A stretch of DNA of 20,133 bases from a virus. Shown in pieces: positions 1 through 6,710 of the stretch. The position numbers and the translations under genes were made by a program. Below the pieces are notes generated by a model. That model was given only the letters and a program-made list of their open reading frames with translations, did no database searches and had not been told where the DNA came from. The number at the start of each line of letters is the position of its first letter. The stretch's first letter is position 1. The stretch lies in IMG/VR virus record IMGVR_UViG_3300010158_000401, positions 1 through 20,133 of that record. The stretch is one strand, 5' to 3'.

Positions 1-47
1 GACCAAATGCTACTCGCGTTGGTGCACTCGGTGTAACCCAAGCCTAA
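1..47 (+). CDS. 3' end of an upstream gene, possibly the major capsid protein (partial)
   Basis: Reading from base 3, the frame gives PNATRVGALGVTQA and a TAA stop at 45-47. Only this C-terminal tail is inside the window. The frame is preferred because its stop sits two bases before the Shine-Dalgarno of the next gene, matching the tight packing elsewhere. The other two frames do not end at that point. An Arg-Val-x-x-Leu-Gly-Val-Thr-Gln-Ala type ending recalls phage coat proteins, and a capsid gene would fit just upstream of small virion and neck genes. This identification is inference from 14 residues and gene order. Confidence 0.45.
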   Translation, partial: PNATRVGALGVTQA

Positions 48-48
48 T

Positions 49-53
49 AGGAG
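49..53 (+). promoter_or_regulatory. Ribosome binding site of the lysine-rich protein gene
   Basis: AGGAG lies six bases before the ATG at 60, directly after the upstream TAA stop. It is one of the strongest Shine-Dalgarno matches in the window and fixes the start of the 215-aa gene. It also suggests high expression of that protein. Confidence 0.7.
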
Positions 54-59
54 AGCAAA

Positions 60-707
60 ATGGGACAATACAAACCAATGCCAAAAATGAAAACAACCGA
101 GCCATCTGTTGAGCTAAAACTCAGAAAAGGTGGTATGGCTTGTAAGTCTGAAGGTGGCAAGATGGACAAAGCTCAAGACAAAGCTATGATTAAAAAAGCT
201 TTTAAGCAGCATGATAGTCAAGAGCACAAAGGCGGTAAAGGCACTACATTAAAGCTTCGTATGGGGGGCGGTATGGCACCTAAAGCAGGCCCTAATGTTA
301 TGGGTGGATTAGCTGGTGGTATATCAGCTACTCGTCCTGATAGAAAAGGTATGACTGGCAACATTGAACTGTCTAAATACAAGAAGGGCGGTATTGCTGC
401 ACAAGGCATGGCTACTGCCAATAAGTACCAAACTAAGATTAACGATGCATCAAAAGTAAAGTCTGTTAAAGGTGGAACCGGCGGCATTGAAATGTCTAAG
501 TTTAAAAGAGGCGGCACTGTTGAAGCCAAAGGAATGGCCTCAGCTCTCAAGTATCAAAACAAAATCAATGATGCATCATCGCCTAAGAAAGTTAAGGGCG
601 GTACTGGCGGAATTGAAGGGTCAAAGTACAAAGACGGTGGACACGCAGCCATGACTTGTAAAGCTGAAGGTGGCTTTGCCATGATGAAGAAAATGCAGAA
701 GTGCTAA
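60..707 (+). CDS. Lysine/glycine-rich repeat protein, probable virion-associated
   Basis: A 215-aa strongly basic protein: I count 39 lysines (about 18%), many in GG-flanked patches, and no tryptophan. Residues about 30-60 carry a segment (MDKAQDKAMIKKAF, then QEHKGGKG) that I recall from uncultured aquatic phage proteins of unknown role. Residues 99-139 and 140-181 are two copies of a roughly 41-residue repeat (SKYK/SKFK...GGMA-like...KYQxKINDAS...VKGG), and a partial third copy follows at 182-194. Four cysteines lie outside the repeats. There is no signal peptide or membrane segment. The start is set by a strong AGGAG. It lies between a probable capsid gene and neck genes, and a terminator follows at once. 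Binding to packaged DNA or to capsid charge is a reasonable guess, not a demonstrated function. Confidence 0.8.
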   Translation: MGQYKPMPKMKTTEPSVELKLRKGGMACKSEGGKMDKAQDKAMIKKAFKQHDSQEHKGGKGTTLKLRMGGGMAPKAGPNVMGGLAGGISATRPDRKGMTGNIELSKYKKGGIAAQGMATANKYQTKINDASKVKSVKGGTGGIEMSKFKRGGTVEAKGMASALKYQNKINDASSPKKVKGGTGGIEGSKYKDGGHAAMTCKAEGGFAMMKKMQKC

Positions 708-717
708 TTAATTGGAT

Positions 718-743
718 GGGTAGGGAAACCTACCCTCCTTTTT
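718..743 (+). terminator. Intrinsic terminator after the lysine-rich gene
   Basis: A perfect 7-bp stem, GGGTAGG at 718-724 and CCTACCC at 729-735, is closed by a GAAA tetraloop. TCC and then five T residues (739-743) follow. It sits in the only gap between the 215-aa and 143-aa genes and is a classical Rho-independent design. The downstream genes run in the same direction with no obvious new promoter, so it may act as a partial terminator that sets expression steps within the late transcript. Confidence 0.8.
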
Positions 744-759
744 AACTTGGAGAAATACA

Positions 760-1191
760 ATGGCTGATGCAGTCGGAAGTCAAACAATTTTTGATGGTGA
801 GCGTACTGCCATCATGAAATTTACCAACACCAGCGATGGTACTGGTGAAACCAATGTCGTTAAAGTAAACCCTGCTTTGCTTACTCCATCAGCATCTGGT
901 TGTGCATGTACTCGTGTGTCTATTACTAAAATTACAGCATTAACTCATGGCATGGAAGTGCAATTAAAGTGGAAAGCATCTACTCCTGTAGTTATTGAAA
1001 CTGTTCCACAAAACAATGTCTATACTCAAGATTTCACTAACTTTGGTGGGTTAATAAATAATGCAGGTACTGGTGTGGACGGTGCAATTACTTTCACCAC
1101 TCTAGATGCTTCAACAGGCGACACTTATTCTGTTGTTTTAGAAATGATTAAGTACTATGCAAACCCTTATCAGACTCAAGCTAATCCATAA
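760..1191 (+). CDS. Small phage structural-type protein of unknown role
   Basis: A 143-aa protein with alternating polar/hydrophobic stretches typical of an all-beta fold (for example ERTAIMKFTNTSDG, VSITKITALTHGMEVQLKW, TYSVVLEMIKYY). It has no membrane segment and no signal peptide, and only two cysteines, close together (CACT, about residue 48). The start is supported by TTGGAG seven bases upstream. Position after the putative capsid gene and between two very basic proteins fits a capsid decoration or minor head protein. That role is inferred from location, size and predicted beta content; I recognise no catalytic motif. It is the first gene after the terminator, so its level may differ from that of the gene before it. 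Confidence 0.75.
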   Translation: MADAVGSQTIFDGERTAIMKFTNTSDGTGETNVVKVNPALLTPSASGCACTRVSITKITALTHGMEVQLKWKASTPVVIETVPQNNVYTQDFTNFGGLINNAGTGVDGAITFTTLDASTGDTYSVVLEMIKYYANPYQTQANP

Positions 1192-1193
1192 TC

Positions 1194-1793
1194 ATGCCAT
1201 TGATCAAAAGCAAATCCGACAAAGCATTTAAACAGAATATTGCAACTGAAATAAAAGCTGGGAAGCCTCAGAAGCAAGCTGTTGCCATTGCATATGCAGA
1301 GAAAAATGCTGCATCTAAGAAGTCAGGTGGCAGAGTAGGCTTATGGGCCAATATACATGCTAAGCAAGAGCGAATTAAGCATGGCTCAGGTGAGCATATG
1401 CGTAAACCAGGTAGCAAAGGCGCGCCTACAAACTATGATCTAAAGCATTCACAGTCTAAAAAAGACGGCGGTGATGTTCGTCTTTCTGTAAAAAGAGGTG
1501 AAAAACTGCCTACAAGTCAAGGTGCAGGACTAACTGCTAAAGGTCGTGAAAAAGTGAACAATGCAACTGGTTCTCACTTAAAAGCACCTGCGCCACACCC
1601 AAAGACAGAAGCTGACAAAGGTAGAAAAGCTTCATTTTGTGCTCGTATGTCAGGCGTTGTAAAGAATGCAAAAGGTGATGCACCAAGAGCAAAAGCATCA
1701 TTAGAGCGTTGGAATTGCAAAGACGGTGGTACAGTTAAGAAAAAGTCAAAGTCTAGTTATGGCGGAGTAATTAAAAAAATAAGCGGCTGGTAA
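1194..1793 (+). CDS. Basic protein with DUF6321-like C-terminal region
   Basis: A 199-aa protein with about 35 lysines plus many arginines. Residues 1-40 (KSKSDKAFKQNI then GKPQKQAVAIAYAEK) form a short helical motif widespread in phage proteins; its pattern recalls small basic DUFs such as DUF6496. Residues about 110-175 carry GLTAKGREK, then a conserved SFCARMSG, then a C-terminal RWNC, which matches my memory of the DUF6321 family. Residues between are low-complexity and basic. The start is two bases after the previous stop, so translation is probably coupled. No function is established. A structural or DNA-associated virion role is plausible from charge and from position next to neck genes. 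The family assignment is by eye. Confidence 0.75.
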   Translation: MPLIKSKSDKAFKQNIATEIKAGKPQKQAVAIAYAEKNAASKKSGGRVGLWANIHAKQERIKHGSGEHMRKPGSKGAPTNYDLKHSQSKKDGGDVRLSVKRGEKLPTSQGAGLTAKGREKVNNATGSHLKAPAPHPKTEADKGRKASFCARMSGVVKNAKGDAPRAKASLERWNCKDGGTVKKKSKSSYGGVIKKISGW

Positions 1794-1796
1794 ACA

Positions 1797-2855
1797 ATGT
1801 CAACTTCAGGTACTGTTAGCCAAACTGTAGTTACTGTTCAAAATCTAATTGATTCTGGTGCAAGGCGCGCCGGAAAATTAGCGGAGGAGTTAACAGATGA
1901 ACAAGTTGCGGCTGCTAAGCAATCACTGTATTATTTGCTATCTAGTCTTGCTAACTGGGGTGTTAACTATTGGTGTATTAATAAAGTTATTGTTGGGTTA
2001 AAACCTGATCAAAACTTTTATTATCTGCCTGAAGGCACAGTTGATGTTCTTAATGCCAATTACCGTACATTAACCAACGTTACTTCAGGTCAATACAGTT
2101 CATCTGGTAATACGGCAGCGGCATTTAATGGTGTTGGCAATCAAATTTGCCAACTAACCACAAATACCGGCTATATAGGCATTAATAATGGGTCTGGAAA
2201 CCCAGTAATGATCACAACAATAGGTATTTTACCTGCTGTAACCGGTTCAGTGACTATAACTTTACAATATTCAACAGACAATTCAACTTGGGTAACATTG
2301 CAAAGCCCAGGTGCAACAAATTGGGTAGCAGGGACATGGATTTACTATGATTTGCCTACTACAGTAACTCAGCCTTATTGGAGAATTAAACAGAGTGCTG
2401 GCGTTAACATGGGAATGTACCAAGTTGTATTCGGAACCAATCCGATGTCAATTAATATGGCCAGAATGAATAGAGATGACTATTCTAGCTTGCCAAACAG
2501 GAGTTTTGAAGCTTTACGACCATTGCAGTACTGGTTTAACCGTACCATTCCACAACCAAACATGGAATTATGGCCAGTACCTAATTCGATTGGTCCTCAG
2601 CTTGAACTCTGGTTAAATCGATACATACAAGATGTAGGAGACTTAAGCGGAGAGATAGAAATACCTCAGTATATGTATTTAGCCATTCAGTGGGGTCTAT
2701 CTCACCAAATGGCATCAGAACTACCTCAAGTCGACCCAGCTAGAATTGCTTATTGTGAGCAGCAGTATGAGAAGCACTTACTTATGGCTCAGAATGAGAA
2801 TAGAGACAAGTCTCCAGTATACTATGCACCAAATATTAGCTATTACACAAAATAA
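1797..2855 (+). CDS. P22 gp4-like head-tail neck (tail accessory) protein with an inserted beta domain
   Basis: A 352-aa protein. The N-terminal helical part (VQNLIDSGARRAG, then ELTDEQ and LYYLLSSLANWG at about 14-55) and the C-terminal part (RSFEALRPLQYWFNR, MELWPVP, then IEIPQYMYLAIQWGLSH at about 236-303) match the pattern of P22 gp4-type proteins, which attach below the portal and begin tail assembly. Between them, about residues 95-215, lies a glycine/threonine-rich segment ending in QPYWRIKQSAG. That is the sort of strand seen in discoidin / F5-8C-like carbohydrate-binding sandwiches, so the neck scaffold seems to carry an inserted beta domain. Compared with a compact gp4 (about 160-170 aa) it is roughly twice as long. 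The role as a neck protein is fairly secure; the insert's role is inference. Confidence 0.75.
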   Translation: MSTSGTVSQTVVTVQNLIDSGARRAGKLAEELTDEQVAAAKQSLYYLLSSLANWGVNYWCINKVIVGLKPDQNFYYLPEGTVDVLNANYRTLTNVTSGQYSSSGNTAAAFNGVGNQICQLTTNTGYIGINNGSGNPVMITTIGILPAVTGSVTITLQYSTDNSTWVTLQSPGATNWVAGTWIYYDLPTTVTQPYWRIKQSAGVNMGMYQVVFGTNPMSINMARMNRDDYSSLPNRSFEALRPLQYWFNRTIPQPNMELWPVPNSIGPQLELWLNRYIQDVGDLSGEIEIPQYMYLAIQWGLSHQMASELPQVDPARIAYCEQQYEKHLLMAQNENRDKSPVYYAPNISYYTK

Positions 2856-2857
2856 TC

Positions 2858-3229
2858 ATGCCAGTTTGGTTAGATACTTCCGGAAACACTGTTTTATCTA
2901 TCGCCATATGCGACAGATGCAAAATGAAGCGTGCTTATTCGGATATTAGACCAGATGGCAATATTCCAGGTATTCGAGTATGCGGTGAAGGTTGTTCAGA
3001 CCAATTTGACCCATATAGACTACCTGCAAGACAATCTGAAAAAGTTTCAATTAGATTTCCTCGACCTGATGCTAACGTAGATCAGTATAATGATGCTATA
3101 ACCACAGACCCTAATGTTGCGAATGAGCCTACACCTTTCGACCTTACAGGAACACCTGGCGAATTCGGGATTGCTCCTGAGACGGCAGAAGATGATATCG
3201 ATGGCAACTTGGATAACTTGAGTCCCTAA
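2858..3229 (+). CDS. Small Cys4 (zinc-ribbon-like) phage protein
   Basis: A 123-aa protein. Cys18-x2-Cys21 and Cys42-x3-Cys46 could form a zinc site of ribbon type. A basic stretch separates the pairs, and a conserved-looking DPYRLPAR follows. The C-terminal third is acidic and proline-rich (for example ETAEDDIDGNLD) and probably unstructured. The start is two bases after the gp4-like gene stop and its own stop is one base before the fibre gene, so it belongs to the same transcript. I know of similar small Cys-pair proteins beside phage neck genes but no assigned function. It could be a minor neck or assembly factor. Zinc binding is inferred from the cysteine spacing only. Confidence 0.7.
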   Translation: MPVWLDTSGNTVLSIAICDRCKMKRAYSDIRPDGNIPGIRVCGEGCSDQFDPYRLPARQSEKVSIRFPRPDANVDQYNDAITTDPNVANEPTPFDLTGTPGEFGIAPETAEDDIDGNLDNLSP

Positions 3230-3230
3230 T

Positions 3231-5753
3231 ATGGCAAATATAAGAATATCGCAACTACCTGCTGCCCCAAGTGCTATTACTGGTGCAGAGCTAATTCCAG
3301 TTGTTCAAAATGGTCAAACTGTACAGACTACTGTACAAGCGATCACTCAAAGCCCAACACAGACACAAACATTTTTAACTGTTGGTGCTCAAGCATCACT
3401 GCCAAATTCTCGTTACATTGGTGGTGGATTAGGCATTGGTTCATCAGACGGTGGTGCACAAGGCCTATACAGTTTATACTTAAATGGTACATCTGGTAGT
3501 TTAGAGAATGCATCTAATGGAATTATTGTTAAGACAGGCACAAGTACAGTTGCATCTAGACTAATTGCAGCAGGTACTTCTGGGTTAAGCATTTCTAATG
3601 GTAATGGAATTAGTGGCAACCCTACAATTTCTTTAACAGGCTTAGCTTTATCTGCTGCTACATTATCAGGCAGTGGCATGGTAAGCATTGTTGGTGGTTC
3701 ATACTATCAACAAGTTCAGTTGACAGGAACTACAAATCAAATCAATATTGCCAACCCTAATGGCGGCAGCAATCCTACATTTAGTATTGCAAATAACCCT
3801 ATACTTCCTGGTTCTTCAGGCACTCTTCTTCCTTACGGCACTACTGGTGATCGACCAGCAGCACCAACAAACGGAACACTAAGATATAACACTACAACAG
3901 CAACATTTGAAGGTTATGCAAATAGTGTATGGGGTGCAATTACAACTGGAACAGGTGTTACTTCAATACTAACTGGCACAGGCTTAACAGGCGGCCCAAT
4001 TACATCTATAGGCACTATCAGTATTGCTAACACAGGCGTAACAGCAGGTAGTTATACAAATGCTAACATTACAGTTAATGCGCAAGGCCAAATTACTGTT
4101 GCATCAAGTGGTTCAGCTGGGGGTGTTACAACATTTAGTGCTGGAACAACAGGGTTTACGCCTAGTTCAGCATCAACAGGCGCGATTACTCTAGCTGGCA
4201 CATTGAATGCTGTAAATGGTGGAACTGGCATAAACAGTTATGCCGTTGGTGATTTGCTTTATGCGTCTACAACCACAGCTTTATCTAATCTTGCTGACAT
4301 AGCTACTGGAAATGCTCTTATTTCTGGCGGTGTTGGGGTTGCCCCAAGCTATGGAAAGATTGGGTTAACTACACATGTAAGCGGCACTTTACCTATAGCT
4401 AATGGTGGTACAGGACAAACAACAACGTCAGCAGCATTTAATGCTTTGTCACCAATCACCTCAACCGGTGATTTAATTGTTGGTAACGGAACTAACAGCG
4501 CAACCCGTTTAGCTATTGGTACAAATGGTTACGTGCTTACCTCTAACGGCACAACAGCAACTTGGCAGGCATCAACCGATGGTGTAACATCATTTAGTGC
4601 TGGCACAACAGGATTAACACCAAACACTGCGACAACAGGCGCTGTGGTATTAGCAGGCACATTGAACGTTGCTAACGGCGGTACTGGTGTTACAACAAGC
4701 ACAGGTTCTGGTAGTAACGTACTAAGTACTAGCCCAACATTGGTAACGCCAATACTGGGAACACCAACATCGGTTACGTTAACAAACGCAACTGGCTTGC
4801 CTTTGTCAACCGGCGTAACTGGCACTTTACCTATTGCTAATGGTGGTACAGGTCAGACTACCGCATCAGCAGCCTTTAATGCTTTATCACCCATTACTAC
4901 GACAGGTGATGTAATTATTGGCAATGGAACAAATAGTGCTACTAGACTAGGAATCGGTTCAAACGGTCAAGTTTTAACCAGTAACGGAACTACTGCTACT
5001 TGGACAACCCCAGCTTCAGGTGGCGTAACTACAATTTCTTTTGGTTCTACAGGGTTAACACCTGCAACAGCCACATCAGGAGCAGTAGCTGTTGCTGGTA
5101 CATTAGCCGTAGCCAATGGCGGTACGGGTGTAACGGCTTCAACTGGTGCAAGTAGCGTTATGTTGCGTGATGCCAACCAAAACACCACAATTAATAATAT
5201 CGCATTTGGTACGGCAACCACCGCTACTGCTGGCGGTACAACTGTTTTAACTGTTGCTTCACCAGCCGTACAAAATTTTACTGGTACAAGTGCACAAAAT
5301 GTTCAATTACCTGATGCTACAACATTAGTGCTTGGTCATCTTTATTACATTAACAATCAAGCTAATAATAATGTAAGTATTAAAAATAATGCTGGCACTA
5401 CTTTATATACTGTATCTGGTGGTGGTGCAACTCAACTTACTTTAATTACCAATAATACGGCAAACGGAACATGGCAACAAAGTGCTTTTATTCCTAATAA
5501 TGTAAATTGGGGAACAACAGGATTATTTGCAACATCTACTACTGCATCATTTTCTAGTTTAACTTTAGGTACTGCTTTATCTGTTGCTAATGGTGGAACT
5601 GGTCAAAATTCAGCATTTGTTGCTGGCGGTGCAGTTTATGGCGCTTCTACAACAGCACTAGGCGTAACCGCTGCAGGTACAGCAGGGCAAGTTCTTTTAA
5701 GTAACGGCGCATCTGCGCCTACTTGGGGTAGCGTAAACGGAGGCACTTTTTAA
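3231..5753 (+). CDS. Large NGGTG-repeat tail fibre protein
   Basis: An 840-aa fibre. The N-terminus (MANIRISQLPAAP, then GAELIPVVQNGQTVQTT, residues 1-40) is a motif common at the start of phage tail-fibre proteins and is likely the virion-anchoring end. Most of the rest is Gly/Thr/Ser/Asn-rich repeats around NGGTG. Three copies of a FSAGTTGxTP...LAGTL unit begin near residues 299, 452 and 599. Two copies of a 61-residue unit (GTLPIANGGTGQTT ... TSNGTTATW) lie at 385-445 and 531-591. This composition suggests a trimeric beta-helical or beta-prism shaft. Residues about 680-760 are less repetitive and may form a knob. It ends in GGTF. There is no chaperone-like auto-cleavage domain that I can see. 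Role: host-surface attachment, inferred from composition and location. Confidence 0.85.
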   Translation: MANIRISQLPAAPSAITGAELIPVVQNGQTVQTTVQAITQSPTQTQTFLTVGAQASLPNSRYIGGGLGIGSSDGGAQGLYSLYLNGTSGSLENASNGIIVKTGTSTVASRLIAAGTSGLSISNGNGISGNPTISLTGLALSAATLSGSGMVSIVGGSYYQQVQLTGTTNQINIANPNGGSNPTFSIANNPILPGSSGTLLPYGTTGDRPAAPTNGTLRYNTTTATFEGYANSVWGAITTGTGVTSILTGTGLTGGPITSIGTISIANTGVTAGSYTNANITVNAQGQITVASSGSAGGVTTFSAGTTGFTPSSASTGAITLAGTLNAVNGGTGINSYAVGDLLYASTTTALSNLADIATGNALISGGVGVAPSYGKIGLTTHVSGTLPIANGGTGQTTTSAAFNALSPITSTGDLIVGNGTNSATRLAIGTNGYVLTSNGTTATWQASTDGVTSFSAGTTGLTPNTATTGAVVLAGTLNVANGGTGVTTSTGSGSNVLSTSPTLVTPILGTPTSVTLTNATGLPLSTGVTGTLPIANGGTGQTTASAAFNALSPITTTGDVIIGNGTNSATRLGIGSNGQVLTSNGTTATWTTPASGGVTTISFGSTGLTPATATSGAVAVAGTLAVANGGTGVTASTGASSVMLRDANQNTTINNIAFGTATTATAGGTTVLTVASPAVQNFTGTSAQNVQLPDATTLVLGHLYYINNQANNNVSIKNNAGTTLYTVSGGGATQLTLITNNTANGTWQQSAFIPNNVNWGTTGLFATSTTASFSSLTLGTALSVANGGTGQNSAFVAGGAVYGASTTALGVTAAGTAGQVLLSNGASAPTWGSVNGGTF
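4383..5003 (+). repeat. Two diverged 183-bp fibre modules (4383-4565 and 4821-5003)
   Basis: Each copy is exactly 183 bp in frame and encodes a 61-residue unit running from GTLPIANGGTG to TSNGTTATW. The proteins differ at few positions, but many codons differ (Arg CGT versus AGA, Leu TTA versus CTA, Ser AGC versus AGT). A third copy is in the next gene at 6036-6218. Confidence 0.85.
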
Positions 5754-5786
5754 TGTCTAAATATATAATGGCACAAAGGATTTAAT
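5754..5786 (+). promoter_or_regulatory. Intergenic gap with TATAAT, possible promoter or gene scar
   Basis: This 33-base gap is one of only three over 25 bases in the window. It contains TATAAT at 5764-5769, then ATGGCACAAAGGATTTAA, which is a 5-codon mini-frame whose AAAGGA serves as the ribosome site for the gene at 5787. No convincing -35 box is found at the usual distance. The TATA, ATGGCA and AAAGG order recurs in the gap before 12294. Confidence 0.3.
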
Positions 5787-6287
5787 ATGGCAGCTACTGG
5801 ATACACACCGATAATTCTGTTTAATAGCACGACTGCTGCGGCTGTGCCGACTACCAGCAATCTTGCTGTTGGCGAGCTTGCTCTTAATATCCCTGACGGA
5901 AAGCTTTATTACAATAAGTCAGGCACTATTACACTTCTTGCGAATGCAAATACTGCAGCGCCAGTAACTACGTTCTCAGCAGGTACAACAGGGCTTACGC
6001 CTAATACAGCTACTAGCGGTGCTATTACTCTTGCAGGTACATTAGCAATTGCTAATGGCGGTACAGGGCAAACAACTGCAAGTGCTGCGTTTAATGCTTT
6101 ATCACCGATTACAACTACAGGTGATTTAATTCTAGGCAATGGGACAAACAGTGCTACTAGACTAGCAATTGGTGCAAGTACGTACATATTAACTTCTAAT
6201 GGTACAACGGCAACATGGGCTGCTCCAGCAGCATCAGGTGTTTCAACAGGTAAGGCAATTGCCTTGTCAATGATCTTCGGTTTTTAA
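5787..6287 (+). CDS. Short tail-fibre protein sharing modules with the preceding fibre
   Basis: A 166-aa protein. The N-terminus (TPIILFNSTTAAAVPTT, then LAVGELALNIPDGKLYY, residues 7-42) resembles the N-terminal domain seen in major-tropism-determinant-like and other phage receptor-binding proteins. Residues 60-83 repeat the FSAGTTGLTP...LAGTL unit, and residues 84-144 are a third copy of the 61-residue NGGTG module; here the two units are fused at LAGTL. The C-terminus ends in STGKAIALSMIFGF, close to a GKAIA...FG ending I recall from many aquatic phage fibre proteins. AAAGGA lies six bases before the ATG. It looks complete rather than a fragment, because it has its own N-terminal domain and C-terminal tag. 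Probably an accessory fibre or a fibre tip/adaptor. Confidence 0.8.
   Translation: MAATGYTPIILFNSTTAAAVPTTSNLAVGELALNIPDGKLYYNKSGTITLLANANTAAPVTTFSAGTTGLTPNTATSGAITLAGTLAIANGGTGQTTASAAFNALSPITTTGDLILGNGTNSATRLAIGASTYILTSNGTTATWAAPAASGVSTGKAIALSMIFGF
6036..6218 (+). repeat. Third copy of the 183-bp fibre module
   Basis: This copy matches the modules at 4383-4565 and 4821-5003 in length, frame and most residues (NGGTGQTTASAAFNALSP is identical in the second and third copies). Codon choice differs at many positions, so it is an old duplication kept at protein level or gene conversion with diverged donors. Confidence 0.85.
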
Positions 6288-6298
6288 GGAACAATAAA

Positions 6299-6700
6299 AT
6301 GGCAAATCCAAACATAGTAAACGTAACGTCTATCTACGGTAACGTAGCGTACGTTACCCCTTCCACAACAAGTGTAACAACTAGTTGGACATACAACGGG
6401 ACAACATCATTGACGGGTTTAACACCCGCCGCTGGTACTGTTAACCGTGTAACCGGTATTGTTGTCTCAAATACTACAGGCTCTGCAGTTAACGCAACAG
6501 TATCAATTGCAAACAATGCTACCTTTGGTAGTGGTACAGCATACCCAATTGCTAGTGCAATCTCTGTGCCAGCAAACGCTTCATTAATTGTAACTGACAA
6601 AACAACTGATTTTTATGTAACAGAAAACCAATCTGTTGGCGTAATATCATCAACAGGCAGTGCGCTGACATTTACAGCAACATTTGAAGCTATAACTTAA
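6299..6700 (+). CDS. Small beta-sandwich-like virion protein
   Basis: A 133-aa protein rich in Thr, Ser, Val and Ala, with regular strand-length hydrophobic alternation (VNRVTGIVVSNTT, NATVSIANNATFG, ANASLIVTDKTTDFYV, ALTFTATFEAIT). This suggests a compact beta sandwich with no enzymatic residues. The MANPNIVNVTSIYGN start recalls small proteins beside fibre genes in aquatic phages. AAGGA lies about eight bases before the ATG, just after the previous stop. Position among fibre genes suggests a fibre-associated or decoration protein. A perfect 9-bp inverted repeat lies in its early coding region (6338-6358). Function is not established. Confidence 0.75.
   Translation: MANPNIVNVTSIYGNVAYVTPSTTSVTTSWTYNGTTSLTGLTPAAGTVNRVTGIVVSNTTGSAVNATVSIANNATFGSGTAYPIASAISVPANASLIVTDKTTDFYVTENQSVGVISSTGSALTFTATFEAIT
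6338..6358 (+). other. Perfect inverted repeat in the early coding region
   Basis: GGTAACGTA (6338-6346) and TACGTTACC (6350-6358) are exact reverse complements separated by GCG. The hairpin would form about 40 bases after the start codon of the 133-aa gene. No T-run follows, so it is not an intrinsic terminator. A translational or mRNA-stability role is possible. It could also be chance from GTA/AAC/GTT codons. Confidence 0.5.
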
Positions 6701-6710
6701 AGGTAGCACC

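Noticed and set aside
218-550. Minus-strand 110-aa frame
   Set aside because: It lies wholly inside the lysine-rich + strand gene, which has a strong ribosome site and internal protein repeats. The antisense frame has neither.
5787-6287. Diversity-generating retroelement, suggested by an Mtd-like N-terminus
   Set aside because: No reverse transcriptase, no template repeat, and no C-type lectin variable region were found. The similarity is confined to a common fibre N-terminal domain.
5787-6287. Pseudogene fragment of the 840-aa fibre
   Set aside because: It has its own ribosome site, a distinct N-terminal domain and a recognisable C-terminal ending, so it is better read as an intact short fibre.
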